A stretch of DNA of 41,108 bases from Nitrosomonas sp. (GCA_021604405.1 BQJA01000022.1:1-41108), one strand, 5' to 3'. Shown: positions 9,110 to 21,758, counted from the stretch's first letter. Made by a program: numbers and translations. Notes: generated by a model not told the origin, from the sequence alone.

Positions 9110-9685
9110 TTGCCGGTGAAGCTCATAGTAGGTCTTGGGAATCCCGGCATAAAGTACGCTGATACACGCCATAATGCCGGATTTCATTGGGTCTCCCGAT
9201 TGGCAGACCAAATGCATACTGTGCTTGCAATGGAATCCCGGTTTCATGGTCTATGTGCCAGCATAAAGCAGGGCGATACACAATTGTGGTTACTTGAACC
9301 GCAGACTTTTATGAATGCAAGCGGACGGTCTGTGTCGGCGTTATGCAGATATTACAAAATCCTGCCTGAAGAAATCCTCGTCGTTCATGACGAGCTTGAT
9401 TTGATGCCAGGTATATCTAAATTGAAATGGAGCGGTGGTTTAGGCGGCCATAATGGTCTCAAAGACATTGCTGCACATCTTGCCACCAAGGATTTCTGGC
9501 GCTTACGTATTGGCGTGGGTCATCCTGGTAGCAGAAATGCTGTTGTCGATTATGTGTTGCACCCGCCACACAAGGATGAGGCGCCGCTCATTGATGACGC
9601 TATCGATCGAAGTCTGGCTGTGTGGCCGTTAATTGCGCAAGGTGACTGCCAGGCAGCGATGTTGAAACTACACACTAAATCCTAA
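9110..9685 (+). CDS. pth: Peptidyl-tRNA hydrolase
   Basis: Pth recycles peptidyl-tRNAs released from stalled ribosomes by cleaving the ester bond. The 191-residue product has the family signature VGLGNPGIKYADTRHNAGF with the catalytic His, FMNASGRSV, and VVHDELDL with the conserved Asp. GGLGGHNGLKD is also typical. The start is either TTG 9110 or GTG 9116; neither has a strong ribosome binding site. ychF follows after 18 bases, so pth and ychF are probably co-transcribed. Confidence 0.96.
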   Translation: MPVKLIVGLGNPGIKYADTRHNAGFHWVSRLADQMHTVLAMESRFHGLCASIKQGDTQLWLLEPQTFMNASGRSVSALCRYYKILPEEILVVHDELDLMPGISKLKWSGGLGGHNGLKDIAAHLATKDFWRLRIGVGHPGSRNAVVDYVLHPPHKDEAPLIDDAIDRSLAVWPLIAQGDCQAAMLKLHTKS

Positions 9686-9703
9686 TTAGAGAAACAAACA
9701 TTC

Positions 9704-10795
9704 ATGAGTCTGAGATGTGGCATTGTTGGTTTACCCAATGTCGGAAAATCGACGTTATTTAATGCACTGACAAAAGCAGGTATTTCTGCGGAAAATTACC
9801 CTTTCTGTACCATTGACCCAAATGTGGGCATTGTTGAAGTGCCGGATCCACGCCTGCAAAAATTGAGCGAAATCGTCAAGCCGCAGAAAACACAATCAGC
9901 AACAGTGGAGTTTGTAGATATTGCCGGTCTGGTTGCAGGCGCTTCCAAAGGGGAAGGGCTGGGCAATAAATTTCTTGCCAATATTCGAGAAACCGACGGC
10001 ATTATCAATATGGTGCGTTGTTTTGCAAATGATAATGTGGTGCATGTCGCTGGCAAGGTAGATCCTGTGTCGGATATCGAAATCATTCAAACCGAATTAG
10101 CGCTGGCCGACTTGGCAACCGTCGAAAAAGCATTACAACGGGAAGGAAAACTGGCGAAATCAGGTAACAAGGACGCCATCAAGTTATGTGCATTGCTGGA
10201 AACGGTGCGGAATCATCTTGATCAGGGAAAACCAGCTCGAAGCTTGATTTTGGAAAAGGATCAGCAACAATTTCTTAATCCATTGTGCCTGTTGACGGCC
10301 AAACCGGCAATTTATGTGGCCAATGTTGACGACGATGGCTTCGAAAATAATCCTCTATTAACACACGTACAGGCATATGCATCCAGTGAAGGCGCACCAG
10401 TTGTTGCGATCTGCGCGTCATTGGAAGCTGAAATTTCGGAATTGTCAAATGAGGATAAACAACTGTTTCTCGCCGACATCAATTTGGCAGAACCCGGATT
10501 AAATCGTTTGGTTCGCGCCGCGTACCAGTTGCTCGGGCTGCAGACTTATTTTACGGCCGGTGTTAAGGAAGTTCGGGCGTGGACCATGCGCAAGGGTGAG
10601 ACCGCACCGCAAGCCGCCGGCGTGATACATACCGACTTTGAAAAGGGCTTTATTCGTGCGGAAGTAATTGCTTATGAGGATTTTCTTGCCTGCCAGGGTG
10701 AGCAAGGTGCAAAAGAAGCAGGGAAAATGCGCCTGGAGGGAAAGGAATATGTCGTCAAGGATGGCGATGTTATGCATTTTCGTTTCAATGTCTAA
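9704..10795 (+). CDS. ychF: Redox-regulated ATPase YchF (Obg-like)
   Basis: YchF is a ribosome-associated Obg-family P-loop protein that prefers ATP. The 363-residue product has the Walker [15 protein letters not shown] at the N-terminus, the G2/G3 region ([12 protein letters not shown], then [18 protein letters not shown]), a helical insertion in the middle, and the C-terminal TGS domain ([31 protein letters not shown]). The NKxD guanine motif is replaced by ANVDDDG, as expected for the ATP-preferring YchF group. Confidence 0.97.
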   Translation: MSLRCGIVGLPNVGKSTLFNALTKAGISAENYPFCTIDPNVGIVEVPDPRLQKLSEIVKPQKTQSATVEFVDIAGLVAGASKGEGLGNKFLANIRETDGIINMVRCFANDNVVHVAGKVDPVSDIEIIQTELALADLATVEKALQREGKLAKSGNKDAIKLCALLETVRNHLDQGKPARSLILEKDQQQFLNPLCLLTAKPAIYVANVDDDGFENNPLLTHVQAYASSEGAPVVAICASLEAEISELSNEDKQLFLADINLAEPGLNRLVRAAYQLLGLQTYFTAGVKEVRAWTMRKGETAPQAAGVIHTDFEKGFIRAEVIAYEDFLACQGEQGAKEAGKMRLEGKEYVVKDGDVMHFRFNV

Positions 10796-10996
10796 CAGGT
10801 TTTTGAGCAACAGGAATGTAAGGTGATGAGTCGTTCCAAGAGAAATAAAATAAAGCGGTATACGCTCATTGTACTAAATCAGCTGGGCCATTGTGTGTCT
10901 CATACAAACTTGTTGTTGTATCAACAAAGTCAGCCACATTGAACAGGATGTTACGCAAACTTAACAGACATAAATATTTACCTTCGCCAGGCTTTT

Positions 10997-11728
10997 TCAA
11001 AATCTCTCATTTTTCTTTAAATACCGCCACTTACCTTCCGGCAAACTGGCAAGCTTCACATTGCCGATGCGGACCCGTTTTAAACCGGTAACTGTCACGT
11101 CGACTAATTCGCACATACGGCGGATTTGGCGTTTTTTACCTTCCTTTAGTATAAAGCGCAGTTGATCTCTATTTTGCCAGCTTACCTGTGCGCGTTTTAA
11201 TGCTAGACCATCCAGGCTCAAGCCATAATTCAGTAAAGCGAGTTTCTCATTTGACAGTGATCCTTCTATTCTTACCAGATACTCCTTTTCGACGTTTGAC
11301 TCGGTGCCGATCAGTTGTTTTGCGATACGTCCGTCCTGAGTCAGTACCAGCAGGCCTTGTGAATCAATATCCAGCCGTCCTGCAGGCGCGAGTTTTTTTA
11401 GATGCGCTTGGCTAAAGCGCTGCGGGAAATTCTTGTCAATAAACTGGAATTGACGGTCGATTAAGCTGATCGCGGGTTGATAACCAGGTTCTGGCTGGCC
11501 TGAAACATAGCCGACTGGTTTGTTTAACAGTACCGTGATGCATCGTTGCTGTTGTATCTGAGCTGCTTTATTCAGTTGTATTTGTTGGGTTGGATAAATC
11601 TTGGTGCCTAGCTCGGATACTGGCTCACCATCCACGGCTACCCACCCACGCTCGATATATTGATCTGCCTCGCGGCGTGAACAAAGTCCTCGTTCGGACA
11701 TGAGTTTGGATAAACGGATTTTTTCCAT
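10997..11728 (-). CDS. rluF: 23S rRNA pseudouridine synthase, RluF-like
   Basis: The 243-residue product has an N-terminal S4 RNA-binding domain ([20 protein letters not shown]) and a RsuA/RluB/E/F-type catalytic domain. The catalytic Asp is in [14 protein letters not shown], and the C-terminal motif is [13 protein letters not shown]. The DSQGL and RQIRRMCE wording matches E. coli RluF (U2604) better than RluB, so RluF is preferred; the target base is inferred. It lies alone on the minus strand, facing ychF. Confidence 0.85.
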   Translation of the reverse strand: MEKIRLSKLMSERGLCSRREADQYIERGWVAVDGEPVSELGTKIYPTQQIQLNKAAQIQQQRCITVLLNKPVGYVSGQPEPGYQPAISLIDRQFQFIDKNFPQRFSQAHLKKLAPAGRLDIDSQGLLVLTQDGRIAKQLIGTESNVEKEYLVRIEGSLSNEKLALLNYGLSLDGLALKRAQVSWQNRDQLRFILKEGKKRQIRRMCELVDVTVTGLKRVRIGNVKLASLPEGKWRYLKKNERF

Positions 11729-11850
11729 GAGAAGTTAAGTTGCAGGATTGAGAAATAGAAATAAACTGGTGCTACACAGCATTATGTAATTATAATAATA
11801 ACGGGGTGTGGTTGTGGCCACCCTGTCATCGCGATACGGTCGGATAAAAA

Positions 11851-12303
11851 ATGAAAACAACTGCAGATATATTGGAGAATGCACGAAAACGAGCCAAGGA
11901 GATGGATTTGCCTTACCAAGGTGCGCTGTTGCCGGCGGAGGCGTATCAATTGTTCCTGGATGTCGCCGGTGCGCAGTTAGTTGATGTACGGTCACAAGCT
12001 GAGCTGGATTGGGTTGGACGAATTCCTGGCGCGATTGAGATCGAATTGCTGGCTTACCCGAGTATGCAACCGAACCCGGATTTTCTTGAGCAACTTTCCA
12101 TTCAGCTTGATAAGGCATCGCCGGTTATGTTTATCTGCCGCAGTGGCGCGCGTTCAAGTCATGCCGCCATGATTGCCAGTCAATCTGGTTTTGCAGATTG
12201 TTACAATGTTCTGGAAGGTTTCGAGGGTGACAAAGATGGCGCGGGTCACCGTGGCAAACGATCGGGTTGGAAAGTGACTGGATTGCCGTGGCAACAAAGT
12301 TAG
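11851..12303 (+). CDS. Rhodanese-like domain protein
   Basis: The 150-residue protein has one rhodanese domain: [19 protein letters not shown], then the active-site loop [13 protein letters not shown] with the catalytic cysteine, and [12 protein letters not shown]. It likely accepts or transfers sulfane sulfur in the cytoplasm; no signal peptide is seen. The substrate is unknown. Its TAG stop overlaps the stop of the convergent uppP gene by 4 bases. Confidence 0.9.
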   Translation: MKTTADILENARKRAKEMDLPYQGALLPAEAYQLFLDVAGAQLVDVRSQAELDWVGRIPGAIEIELLAYPSMQPNPDFLEQLSIQLDKASPVMFICRSGARSSHAAMIASQSGFADCYNVLEGFEGDKDGAGHRGKRSGWKVTGLPWQQS

Positions 12304-13124
12304 TACTCCGACCATGCAATTAATCCGGAATACGCGGTGACCAGAATAACAATGCCGAATGCAATCCGGTACCAGGCGAACACCGTAAAGTCATGATTGC
12401 TGATAAACCGCATTAACCCACGTACCGCTATAAGCGCGCTGAAAAAAGCAGCAATAAAGCCAACTGCAAACATGCCAAGATCATCAAATTCCAGAACCTC
12501 GCGATGCCGGTAAACATCATAGAAAGTTGCGGCAAACATAATAGGAATAGCCAGAAAAAATGAAAACTCCGCAGCCGCCTTACGTGACAGGCCAAAAAGC
12601 AGTCCGCCAATAATTGTGGCGCCTGAGCGTGATGTGCCTGGAATCAGTGCAAGACACTGTGCCAGTCCTATTTTAAGCGCATGTTTCCAGTCCATATCAT
12701 CCACCTGTTCGACATCAACGACGTGGTCTCTGCGTTCAGCCCATAAAATCAATAGTCCGCCAACAATTAACGCGATAGCAACGGGTAGCGGATGAAACAA
12801 ATAATACTTGATGGTCTTGATAAAAAGCAGGCCAAGAATGGCCGCGGGCAAAAACGCGATGAACAGATTCAATACAAAACGGTTGGCCGCTTTGTCCGAT
12901 CCAATACCGCTCGCTACTTCGCCTATCTTGGCGCGATACTCCCAGCATATCGCAAGTATCGCACCCAATTGAATTACAATGGTGAATACTTTTCCCTTTT
13001 CATTATTAAAATCGAGTAAATCACCGGCCAGAATTAGATGGCCAGTAGAGGAAATGGGAAGAAATTCAGTAAATCCTTCGACGATACCAAGGATTAACGC
13101 TTTGAACAATAAAACCAAGTCCAT
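12300..13124 (-). CDS. uppP: Undecaprenyl-diphosphatase UppP (BacA)
   Basis: UppP dephosphorylates undecaprenyl pyrophosphate to recycle the lipid carrier for peptidoglycan and other polymers. The 274-residue integral membrane protein has the family motifs: [20 protein letters not shown] near the N-terminus with the key glutamates and serines, and [20 protein letters not shown] with the catalytic Arg near residue 170. Multiple hydrophobic helices are evident. It overlaps the convergent rhodanese gene tail-to-tail by 4 bases. Confidence 0.97.
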   Translation of the reverse strand: MDLVLLFKALILGIVEGFTEFLPISSTGHLILAGDLLDFNNEKGKVFTIVIQLGAILAICWEYRAKIGEVASGIGSDKAANRFVLNLFIAFLPAAILGLLFIKTIKYYLFHPLPVAIALIVGGLLILWAERRDHVVDVEQVDDMDWKHALKIGLAQCLALIPGTSRSGATIIGGLLFGLSRKAAAEFSFFLAIPIMFAATFYDVYRHREVLEFDDLGMFAVGFIAAFFSALIAVRGLMRFISNHDFTVFAWYRIAFGIVILVTAYSGLIAWSEY

Positions 13125-13189
13125 GTGCTAAGGCCAGTTAAGATAGGTTGTTAAACGAACGAGCGGCGTATGTGACGGTAATATTTGTA

Positions 13190-15216
<2,027 letters not shown>

Positions 15217-15292
15217 TGATGCTGTGAAGCTAATGGAAATATGAAATAATTGCAAGCTTGTTATTTAAACTACATGAAATATGGATCATGAA

Positions 15293-15946
15293 ATGAATCT
15301 CGAACAAACCCGATTTAATATGGTTGAGCAGCAAATTCGCACGTGGGAAGTATTGGATGCGGATGTATTGGAATTATTGTATAAAATCCGGCGCGAGGAA
15401 TTTGTTCCTGAGGCGTATCGCTCGATGGCATTTGTTGATATGGAAATTCCGCTGGGGCATGGCCAGTTTATGCTTGAGCCCAAGATGGAAGCGCGAATGT
15501 TGCAGGAACTGCACGTGAAAAAAACTGACAAAATCCTCGAAGTCGGCAGTGGTAGCGGTTACATGACCGCGTTACTGGCGGAAATGGGTGGGCATGTTTA
15601 CAGTGTTGAAATTGAGCCAGAATTGAAAACGATGGCTGAAAAAAATTTACTCGCGCACGACATTAACAACGTGACAATAGAACTTGGTGATGCAGCGCGC
15701 GGCTGGTCAAAAAATGAACCCTATGATGTTATAGTGTTAACCGCTTCGACGCCTGTTTTGCCAGAAGCATTTCAAAAAAGCCTTCAACCGGGTGGGCGCA
15801 TGATTGTAATCGTTGGCGAAGAGCCGGTCATGGAAGCGTTGCTGGTTACTTGTGAAAAATCGGGTGTTTATAACAGCGTCAAATTGTTTGAGACCTGCAT
15901 TCCACCACTGATCAATGCGCAACAGCCGGAAAGATTTGTCTTTTGA
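15293..15946 (+). CDS. pcm: Protein-L-isoaspartate O-methyltransferase-like protein
   Basis: This is a SAM-dependent methyltransferase of the PCMT family, which methylates isoaspartyl residues in damaged proteins. SAM motif I is ILEVGSGSGYMTALLA, followed by VYSVEIEPEL, the GDAARGW region, and PYDVIVLTAS. The family's usual HxxxP opening appears as PLGHGQFMLEPKMEARML, a slightly divergent form shared by the betaproteobacterial branch next to tolC. The ATG at 15293 matches the usual family start (MNLEQTRFNMVEQQIR); the ATG at 15281 would add four residues. True isoaspartate activity is not certain for this branch. Confidence 0.85.
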   Translation: MNLEQTRFNMVEQQIRTWEVLDADVLELLYKIRREEFVPEAYRSMAFVDMEIPLGHGQFMLEPKMEARMLQELHVKKTDKILEVGSGSGYMTALLAEMGGHVYSVEIEPELKTMAEKNLLAHDINNVTIELGDAARGWSKNEPYDVIVLTASTPVLPEAFQKSLQPGGRMIVIVGEEPVMEALLVTCEKSGVYNSVKLFETCIPPLINAQQPERFVF

Positions 15947-16021
15947 TTTTATTTGATTGTTTTAATATAAATTTGTTACTTAGACTGCGTCTGTGCCGAA
16001 TAAAAAATATCAAAAAATAAA

Positions 16022-17332
16022 ATGAGATTTTTGCAACATGTTTTTGTCTTGATTCTTTGTGTGACGCTTTATGAGCCAATCTACGCCGCTAATCTGATGG
16101 ATGTCTACCGTGAAGCACTGGAACGGGATGCGCAATATAAGTCTGCCCGTGCTGAATATTTGGCTGCTCAAGAGAAAATACCGCAAGGCAGGGCATTGCT
16201 GCTTCCTAACGTAACATTAAACGAAAGAGTTGAATCCCAGAAAGTTGACGCACAAATATTGCCAGTGCGTACGATCCCGGTTCAGGGGACAACAATTACC
16301 GCAATCCAACCACTCATTCGGGTGGAAAATATTGTTATTTATGCGCAATCGAAAACCGAAGTGGCCCAAGCCGATTCACAGTTTGTTATCGCCGCGCAGG
16401 ATCTGATTCTGCGTGTCGCGCAAGCGTATTTTGATGTATTGAGTGCGCAAGTGGATGTTGAAGTTGCTGAAGCTCAGAAGAAAGCAATTCTCAAGCAACT
16501 GGAACAAGCCAAACGCAATTTTGAAGTCGGTGTTTCAACCATTGTTGATACTAACGAAGCGCAGGCGCGCTTTGATTTGACTATATCACAGGAAATTGCT
16601 GCGCGTAACGCGCTGGAAGTCAGTAAGCGTATGTTACAGGGAATTATTGATCGTTTTCCTGAGCATCTTGTCGGCGCCAAGGAAATTACTTCCGATTTAT
16701 CAGGTTTGCGGTATGACAGTATGGAGGAATGGGTACAGGTTGCCGAAGAGAAAAACTTTACCCTGAAAGTCCAGCAGGCCATTTACGATATAGCAACTAA
16801 AGAGGTAAAAAAAGCCTGGGCGCGGCATTATCCGACAGTGGATCTGGTTGCACGGTATAGCGACCAGAAAGGTGTTGGTGCCGGATTCACCGGTATTGGC
16901 CGAGACATCACGACCAAATCAATTGGTATTGAGATAAATTTGCCGCTGTTTGAAGGATTCGGCACACAGTCGCGTATACGGGAAGCCCTGGCAAACCGTG
17001 ACAGGGCATTGCATGATCTGGAAAATACCCGGCGCAATAGCGCACTGCAAGTACGTCAACAATACCTGAATGTTACCAATGGAATTGCGCAGGTAAATGC
17101 ATTGAAGCAGGCGCTGGTCTCCAGTCAAAGTCAACTGGATTCGACCATACTCGGGCAAGAAGTCGGCGTCAGGACCGAGGTGGATGTGCTGAATGCGCAG
17201 CAACAGTATTTTTCCGCTAAACGCGATCTTGATAAAGCGTATTACGATTACTTGGTGTCTAGACTGCGCTTATCTGCGGAAGCCGGCGAGTTGGACGAAG
17301 ATGTTTTACAACAAATAAACGATATGCTTTAG
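16022..17332 (+). CDS. tolC: TolC family outer membrane efflux protein
   Basis: TolC forms the trimeric outer-membrane channel for type I secretion and RND/ABC efflux. The 436-residue product has a signal peptide ending near YEPIYAANL, then the TolC opening (LMDVYREALERDAQYKSARAEYLAAQE) and two repeats of long helices. The second half contains KKAWARHYPTVDLVARYSDQ and INLPLFEGFGTQSRIREA, followed by the typical GVRTEVDVLNAQQQYFSAKRDL. Its position after the methyltransferase gene is conserved in betaproteobacteria. No partner pump genes are in the window. Confidence 0.95.
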   Translation: MRFLQHVFVLILCVTLYEPIYAANLMDVYREALERDAQYKSARAEYLAAQEKIPQGRALLLPNVTLNERVESQKVDAQILPVRTIPVQGTTITAIQPLIRVENIVIYAQSKTEVAQADSQFVIAAQDLILRVAQAYFDVLSAQVDVEVAEAQKKAILKQLEQAKRNFEVGVSTIVDTNEAQARFDLTISQEIAARNALEVSKRMLQGIIDRFPEHLVGAKEITSDLSGLRYDSMEEWVQVAEEKNFTLKVQQAIYDIATKEVKKAWARHYPTVDLVARYSDQKGVGAGFTGIGRDITTKSIGIEINLPLFEGFGTQSRIREALANRDRALHDLENTRRNSALQVRQQYLNVTNGIAQVNALKQALVSSQSQLDSTILGQEVGVRTEVDVLNAQQQYFSAKRDLDKAYYDYLVSRLRLSAEAGELDEDVLQQINDML

Positions 17333-17514
17333 ATGCCTATAAAATGATGGAAGATAGCAATAATCCAGGAATTTTCGCTTTTGTAAATTGCAGCCAAAAA
17401 TAATAACGTCGAATTAAAATGAAGAAACTGGATTATTAATTCTGTGAGTGAACAGCTTGACTTTGTGATCTCTGAGAAAACAGTTTTTTATATAAAAAAG
17501 AAAGGAGTTTTGTC

Positions 17515-17952
17515 GTGAAAACAGTAAAACAGTTACTAAGCGAGAAGGGACAGGACGTTAGCAGTATCGGACCAGACGAAACGGTATTTGATGCGATGCA
17601 GTTGATGGCGGCAAATAATATTGGCGCACTGCTAGTGATAAACAATGGCAAACTTGCTGGTATTTTGACTGAAAGGGATTTTTCCCGTAAGTCTTATCTG
17701 TTGAACAAGCCTGTGAAGGATACGCTGGTAAAAGAAATGATGACGCGCCAGGTGGCATATGTAAATCCGGATTATACCAGTCAAGATTGTATGGCTTTGG
17801 TTACCGAGATGCGGGTGCGACATTTGCCCGTATTAGAAAACGACCAGGTTATCGGCATTATATCCATCGGTGATCTGGTGAAAGATGCTATTTCAGAACA
17901 TAAATTTATTATTCATCAGCTTGAGCGCTATATTTATAGCACGCCGGAATAA
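17515..17952 (+). CDS. Tandem CBS-domain protein
   Basis: The 145-residue protein consists of two CBS domains forming one Bateman module: TVFDAMQLMAANNIGALLVI then GKLAGILTERDFSRK, and CMALVTEMRVRHLPVLENDQ then VIGIISIGDLVKDAISEH. Such modules bind adenine nucleotides and act as energy sensors; no effector domain is attached. The GTG start has a strong Shine-Dalgarno (AAAGGAG). It lies directly upstream of the RNase P RNA gene. Confidence 0.93.
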   Translation: MKTVKQLLSEKGQDVSSIGPDETVFDAMQLMAANNIGALLVINNGKLAGILTERDFSRKSYLLNKPVKDTLVKEMMTRQVAYVNPDYTSQDCMALVTEMRVRHLPVLENDQVIGIISIGDLVKDAISEHKFIIHQLERYIYSTPE

Positions 17953-18021
17953 AAAACGGTAGAGCTCATATATTCAACGGAAACTACTCAATATATGCCG
18001 TAATAACTGGTAATATATTGC

Positions 18022-18329
18022 ATGAAGTTGGCCAGACAGTCGCTGCCTGTTATCTAAGGAACAATTAAACAGGGAGAGGAAAGTCCGGGCTCCGTAGAGC
18101 AGGATGTCGGCTAACGGCCGACCACCGTGAGGTGAGGAATAGGGCCACAGAGACGAGCGTATTAAGTTACGGTGAAACGCGGTAACCTCCATCTGGAGCA
18201 AAACCAAATAGGCAGGCTATGATGCTGCTCGCTGAGCCTGCGGGTAGGTTGCTTGAGCATATAGGAAACTGTATGCCTAGAGGAATGGCTGTCCACGACA
18301 GAACCCGGCTTATCGGCCAGCTTCGCCCT
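18022..18329 (+). ncRNA. rnpB: RNase P RNA, bacterial class A
   Basis: Signature stretches are present in order: GAGAGGAAAGTCCGGGCTCC with AGAGCAGG (18076-18104), GAATAGGGCCACAGAGACGA, GGTGAAACGCGGTAACCTCC, CAAATAGGCAGGC, GCCTAGAGGAATGG and GAACCCGGCTTATCGGCC. The terminal helix P1 forms between GAAGTTGGCC (18024-18033) and GGCCAGCTTC (18316-18325). A -10-like TAATAT sits at 18011-18016. The molecule is the catalytic RNA that matures tRNA 5' ends. Apparent reading frames across it are not genes. Confidence 0.96.
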
Positions 18330-18500
18330 TTTATTAATCTCGCGGCCCCACACGGCCGGCTGAAACGGTTGTCGCAGCGGACAGCGCAAATTTTCCCGAC
18401 CCGTTTTTGACCAGACGTCCGAGGCAAGTTGAAAAAAGCATCATCTGTTTCATAAAGACCGTTTTGAATACAAAAATTCTAGAAAAAAACGAAGGCAAAA

Positions 18501-19856
18501 ATGCCGCAATATTTTGACTATATTTGCCTTGGCGCAGGCAGCGGCGGTATTGCTTCAGCGAATCGGGCTGCCATGCATGGCGCTAAGGTTCTGCTTATTG
18601 AAGCCAAGCATGTCGGTGGAACCTGCGTTAATGTCGGTTGTGTGCCCAAAAAAGTCATGTGGTTTGCTGCGCATGTCGCTGAATCCATTTACCTATACGC
18701 CAAAGAATATGGCTTTGATATTGCCGTCAACAAATTCAACTGGGATTCTTTGGTGATGAATCGTGAGGCTTATATTAAGCGCATTCACGGTGCTTATGAG
18801 CGCGGTTTTGTCGCGAATGGTGTGACACTGATTAATGGCTTTGGCCGATTTGTGGATAAAAAAACGATCGAAGTCGATGGAGAACAGTACTGTGCGGATC
18901 ACATCCTGATCGCGACCGGTGGAGCGCCAGTTATGCCTGAAATCCCGGGCGCATCCTATGGCGCTGATTCGGATGGGTTTTTTGCCATGCGGGTACAGCC
19001 GAAAAGGGTGGCAGTCGTGGGTGCGGGTTATATCGCAGTGGAGCTGGCTGGCGTAATGCACGCGCTGGGGACAGAAACCCATTTGTTTGTCCGCAAACAT
19101 GCGCCACTGCGTAATTTTGATCCGATATTATACGAGACATTAGTGGAAAGCATGGTCAATGAAGGCCCATCTTTGCATACCTACAGTGTTCCGCAAAGCG
19201 TAGACAAGAATAGCGATGGCAGTCTGACGTTGCATTTGGAAAATGGCAAGAAGCATTTAGTCGATGCCCTGATTTGGGCTATCGGCCGTGCGCCGACAAC
19301 GGGAAATATCGGCTTGGAAAATGTCGGTGTGAAACTGGATGAGAAAGGCTACGTTATTGTTGATGAGCAACAAAATACCACTGCCGAAGGTGTCTATTGC
19401 GTTGGCGATTGCATGGCGGGTGGTGTGGAACTTACACCGGTAGCTATTAAAGCGGGACGTTTGCTGTCCGAGCGGTTGTTCAATGGCGTGTCAGATGCAA
19501 AGATGGACTATAATCTGATCCCTACTGTGGTGTTTAGTCATCCAACAATCGGTACCATGGGGCTGACCGAATCCGAGGCCTGCGCGCATTATGGTAAAGA
19601 CAATATATCGGTCTACACATCCAGCTTTACCGCCATGTATACCGCGCTCAGCCAGCATCCGCAGCCGAGTAAAATGAAACTGGTTTGCACTGGTGAGATG
19701 GAAAAAATAGTCGGTATTCATGGGATCGGCTATGGAATGGATGAAATGTTGCAGGGATTTGCAGTAGCCATAAAAATGGGCGCCACTAAAAAAGATTTTG
19801 ATGCGGCATTGGCGATCCACCCGACGAGCGCGGAAGAGTTTGTAACGATGCGTTAA
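18501..19856 (+). CDS. gor: Glutathione-disulfide reductase
   Basis: Gor reduces oxidised glutathione with NADPH. The 451-residue flavoprotein has the FAD-binding GAGSGG (11-16), the redox-active disulfide motif [11 protein letters not shown] (Cys42 and Cys47), the NADPH-binding [11 protein letters not shown], and the arginine-bearing [13 protein letters not shown] that gives NADPH preference in E. coli Gor. [11 protein letters not shown] is the second FAD motif and [10 protein letters not shown] carries the catalytic His-Glu pair. Length equals the family norm. Confidence 0.95.
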   Translation: MPQYFDYICLGAGSGGIASANRAAMHGAKVLLIEAKHVGGTCVNVGCVPKKVMWFAAHVAESIYLYAKEYGFDIAVNKFNWDSLVMNREAYIKRIHGAYERGFVANGVTLINGFGRFVDKKTIEVDGEQYCADHILIATGGAPVMPEIPGASYGADSDGFFAMRVQPKRVAVVGAGYIAVELAGVMHALGTETHLFVRKHAPLRNFDPILYETLVESMVNEGPSLHTYSVPQSVDKNSDGSLTLHLENGKKHLVDALIWAIGRAPTTGNIGLENVGVKLDEKGYVIVDEQQNTTAEGVYCVGDCMAGGVELTPVAIKAGRLLSERLFNGVSDAKMDYNLIPTVVFSHPTIGTMGLTESEACAHYGKDNISVYTSSFTAMYTALSQHPQPSKMKLVCTGEMEKIVGIHGIGYGMDEMLQGFAVAIKMGATKKDFDAALAIHPTSAEEFVTMR

Positions 19857-19976
19857 TTTAAATATAGGTAATATTCTTACTTCATTTTAAGAGGTAACAG
19901 TCATTGCAAAAGTGCAGACATTGCCCAAAAAATGTCATCAATTATTTAAATAAACGTTTATAATTAAATTGTTATT

Positions 19977-20046
19977 GCTCAAAAAATATTATTTATTGAG
20001 CGAACTTTTCCGGAAATACACTTTATTTAGAAAAAAAGTTTTTTCT
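19977..20046. terminator. Hairpins between convergent genes
   Basis: GCTCAA (19977-19982) pairs with TTGAGC (19996-20001), and AGAAAAAA/TTTTTTCT forms an A/T palindrome at 20029-20046. They lie between gor and the convergent truncated transporter, so a weak bidirectional terminator is plausible. The rest of 19857-20142 is AT-rich with no gene seen. Confidence 0.3.
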
Positions 20047-20142
20047 TGCTTGTTGAAAGTTTGCCGCATGTCAATGCAGAGATAGGGTGCAGACCTGCGC
20101 ATCCTTAAGCTGAGACGTCTTATTTGACCGTGCGTGTAATTT

Positions 20143-20646
20143 CTACTTGGGAAACAGGAAAGTCAACTGCAATCGTGCGCCCAAACCCTCTGGTCCAAAG
20201 TCAGACGCGTCGGCCCAATAGCGAAGGCCACCGCCAATTTGTATAATCTGGCTTCCTGCCCCCCGCAACAGTTGACTTGCCATTAAGTTGATCGGTATAG
20301 ACCAGTCGTCATTTTTCCAGTCGTAAGTTGTTTCTGAATTCACTGTAAACGTGGTTTTGGACTGTGTAATGTACGCAAGAAAAGGCTGCATAAAAGTCGC
20401 ACTAATGCCAGGACGGTTTTTATCGCCAGTAAAAGCCTCAACATGGTTCGCCGGTATGCCGACCGTCCACGGCCCTTCTTGCTTTAGCGCGACACCGGTC
20501 GGTCCAGCGCCCCATTTCTTGCTCCCAAGTGCATCATTTGAAGCCGTATTCAACAGCAGCGCGGGTCTTACACCCCAAATAATTCCGTTGGATGTTGGCT
20601 TTTTCGAAGAAAAGAAAAAGCTCTGTAACGAACAGTAGATTGTTGG
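20143..20646 (-). pseudogene. Outer-membrane transporter-like beta-barrel, C-terminal fragment
   Basis: Read on the minus strand, the open frame preceded by a TAG at 20647-20649 gives QSFFFSSKKPTSNGIIWGV, then a segment with ALGSKKWGAGPTGVALKQEG, and ends GARLQLTFLFPK. Alternating polar/aromatic strands and the terminal Phe/Pro/Lys suggest the C-terminal strands of an outer-membrane channel of the family often annotated simply as transporter. About half of the family's usual N-terminal part, including the signal peptide, is absent, and no ATG with a ribosome site exists. It is a decayed remnant. Confidence 0.6.
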
Positions 20647-20902
20647 CTAAAGCACACTGGTTTTAATCGAAAAGAAATCACAGCGATCATGCAGTGTTTC
20701 GTTTTTAATTATTGTGTGTTCTGACGCGGCAATAAATCTATTAATCTTTTTTAGCGATAATACGTCAAATCAAAAATATTCCGTTGATTCTTTCCTGGCC
20801 GGTCTTTCGTATTAGGGGCAGAAAATTAAGGTTTTTGCTCAGACGCTAACTTGGTTCATTGCGTTTTTGTTTTTTCCTGCCACTATTTGTTTTTTTCAGG
20901 TG

Positions 20903-21580
20903 TTAACTTCCTTCGATTGGGGCACAGGCCACAGCAACTCTTTTTTTATGTGTTGCTTTTTGTTCTTCCAGTTCATCTGCGCTGTATTTGTCAATGGTAC
21001 CTTTTGCCATTTCAAATAGAATATCCAGAATCGCAGTATTGCAATTTCCGGCCTGATGCAGATATTCTTTTATCCGGCAGGATTGTAGAGCAGCTGCCAT
21101 AGACGAATTATCCTCTTTGGCCTGACTTGCTTGTTCAATGCATTGGCTGATCGGCGTTAAAAACCTGGAACGATATTCATTTTCCATGTAATCGCGAAAC
21201 CGGTAATATTTTTCCTGGGGTAAAACTTGCCTGGCAGCCATCAGGGCAGGGGAGCTTTCCATTTTCCAGCGCAGTTCTGTTTCTTGATACATTTTTTTTA
21301 ATTCTTTAACGCTCTCTAACTCGCCTCTTTCCACTGTCGTGACTAACTGTTCAGCTCTGGCCAGACGTTCGGCATTTAACGATGCAAGTTTTGCTATGGT
21401 CGTTTTATTGATGGCAACCATTTCTTCATGTTGCTTTTCTTGTTGCCTTTTTGCTGAATAGTAGTTTGTAATACCCGTGCCTAGAACACTGGTAAGTAAA
21501 AAACCGATAATCATATTTGCCGTAGGGTGCTTGAGCTTTTCAGCCAATGATTTTTTTTCTTCTGAGCTATCAGTAGTCAT
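20903..21580 (-). CDS. Membrane-anchored coiled-coil protein of unknown function
   Basis: The ATG at 21580 has a strong Shine-Dalgarno (AGGAGG); an upstream start at 21676 would add 32 residues without support. The 225-residue protein begins with a short polar segment (TTDSSEEKKSLAEKLKHP), then one hydrophobic helix (NMIIGFLLTSVLGTGITNYY, about residues 21-41), then a charged coiled coil (about 45-110, RQQEKQHEEMVAINKTTIAK). The C-terminal half has four cysteines (CIEQA, SCRIKEYL, GNCNTAILD, VACAPIEGS), suggesting an oxidised extracytoplasmic domain. I do not recognise the family. It is divergent from the sulfatase gene. Confidence 0.7.
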   Translation of the reverse strand: MTTDSSEEKKSLAEKLKHPTANMIIGFLLTSVLGTGITNYYSAKRQQEKQHEEMVAINKTTIAKLASLNAERLARAEQLVTTVERGELESVKELKKMYQETELRWKMESSPALMAARQVLPQEKYYRFRDYMENEYRSRFLTPISQCIEQASQAKEDNSSMAAALQSCRIKEYLHQAGNCNTAILDILFEMAKGTIDKYSADELEEQKATHKKRVAVACAPIEGS

Positions 21581-21697
21581 GAAATACCTCCTTATAATAG
21601 TTTTGTATGATGAAACCGACTTTGGTAAAGCGTTTGTAACGGAGTGGAAGGTAAACTGTACATTAGGTTTTCCCAATGCGGTATCAGTGGATCAATT

Positions 21698-21726
21698 TTG
21701 ACAAATTTATTATAGCAATCTAGCAT
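21698..21726 (+). promoter_or_regulatory. Sigma-70 type promoter for the sulfatase gene
   Basis: A perfect -35 TTGACA (21698-21703) is followed after 17 bases by TAGCAT (21721-21726), about 30 bases before the sulfatase start codon. The sulfatase ribosome site AAGGAG is at 21747-21752. Confidence 0.55.
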
Positions 21727-21758
21727 TTCGTCTTCACACCAACAACAAGGAGAAATTC

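Noticed and set aside
18162..18427. Several overlapping frames across the RNase P RNA
   Set aside because: They lie within or antisense to a confidently recognised structural RNA.
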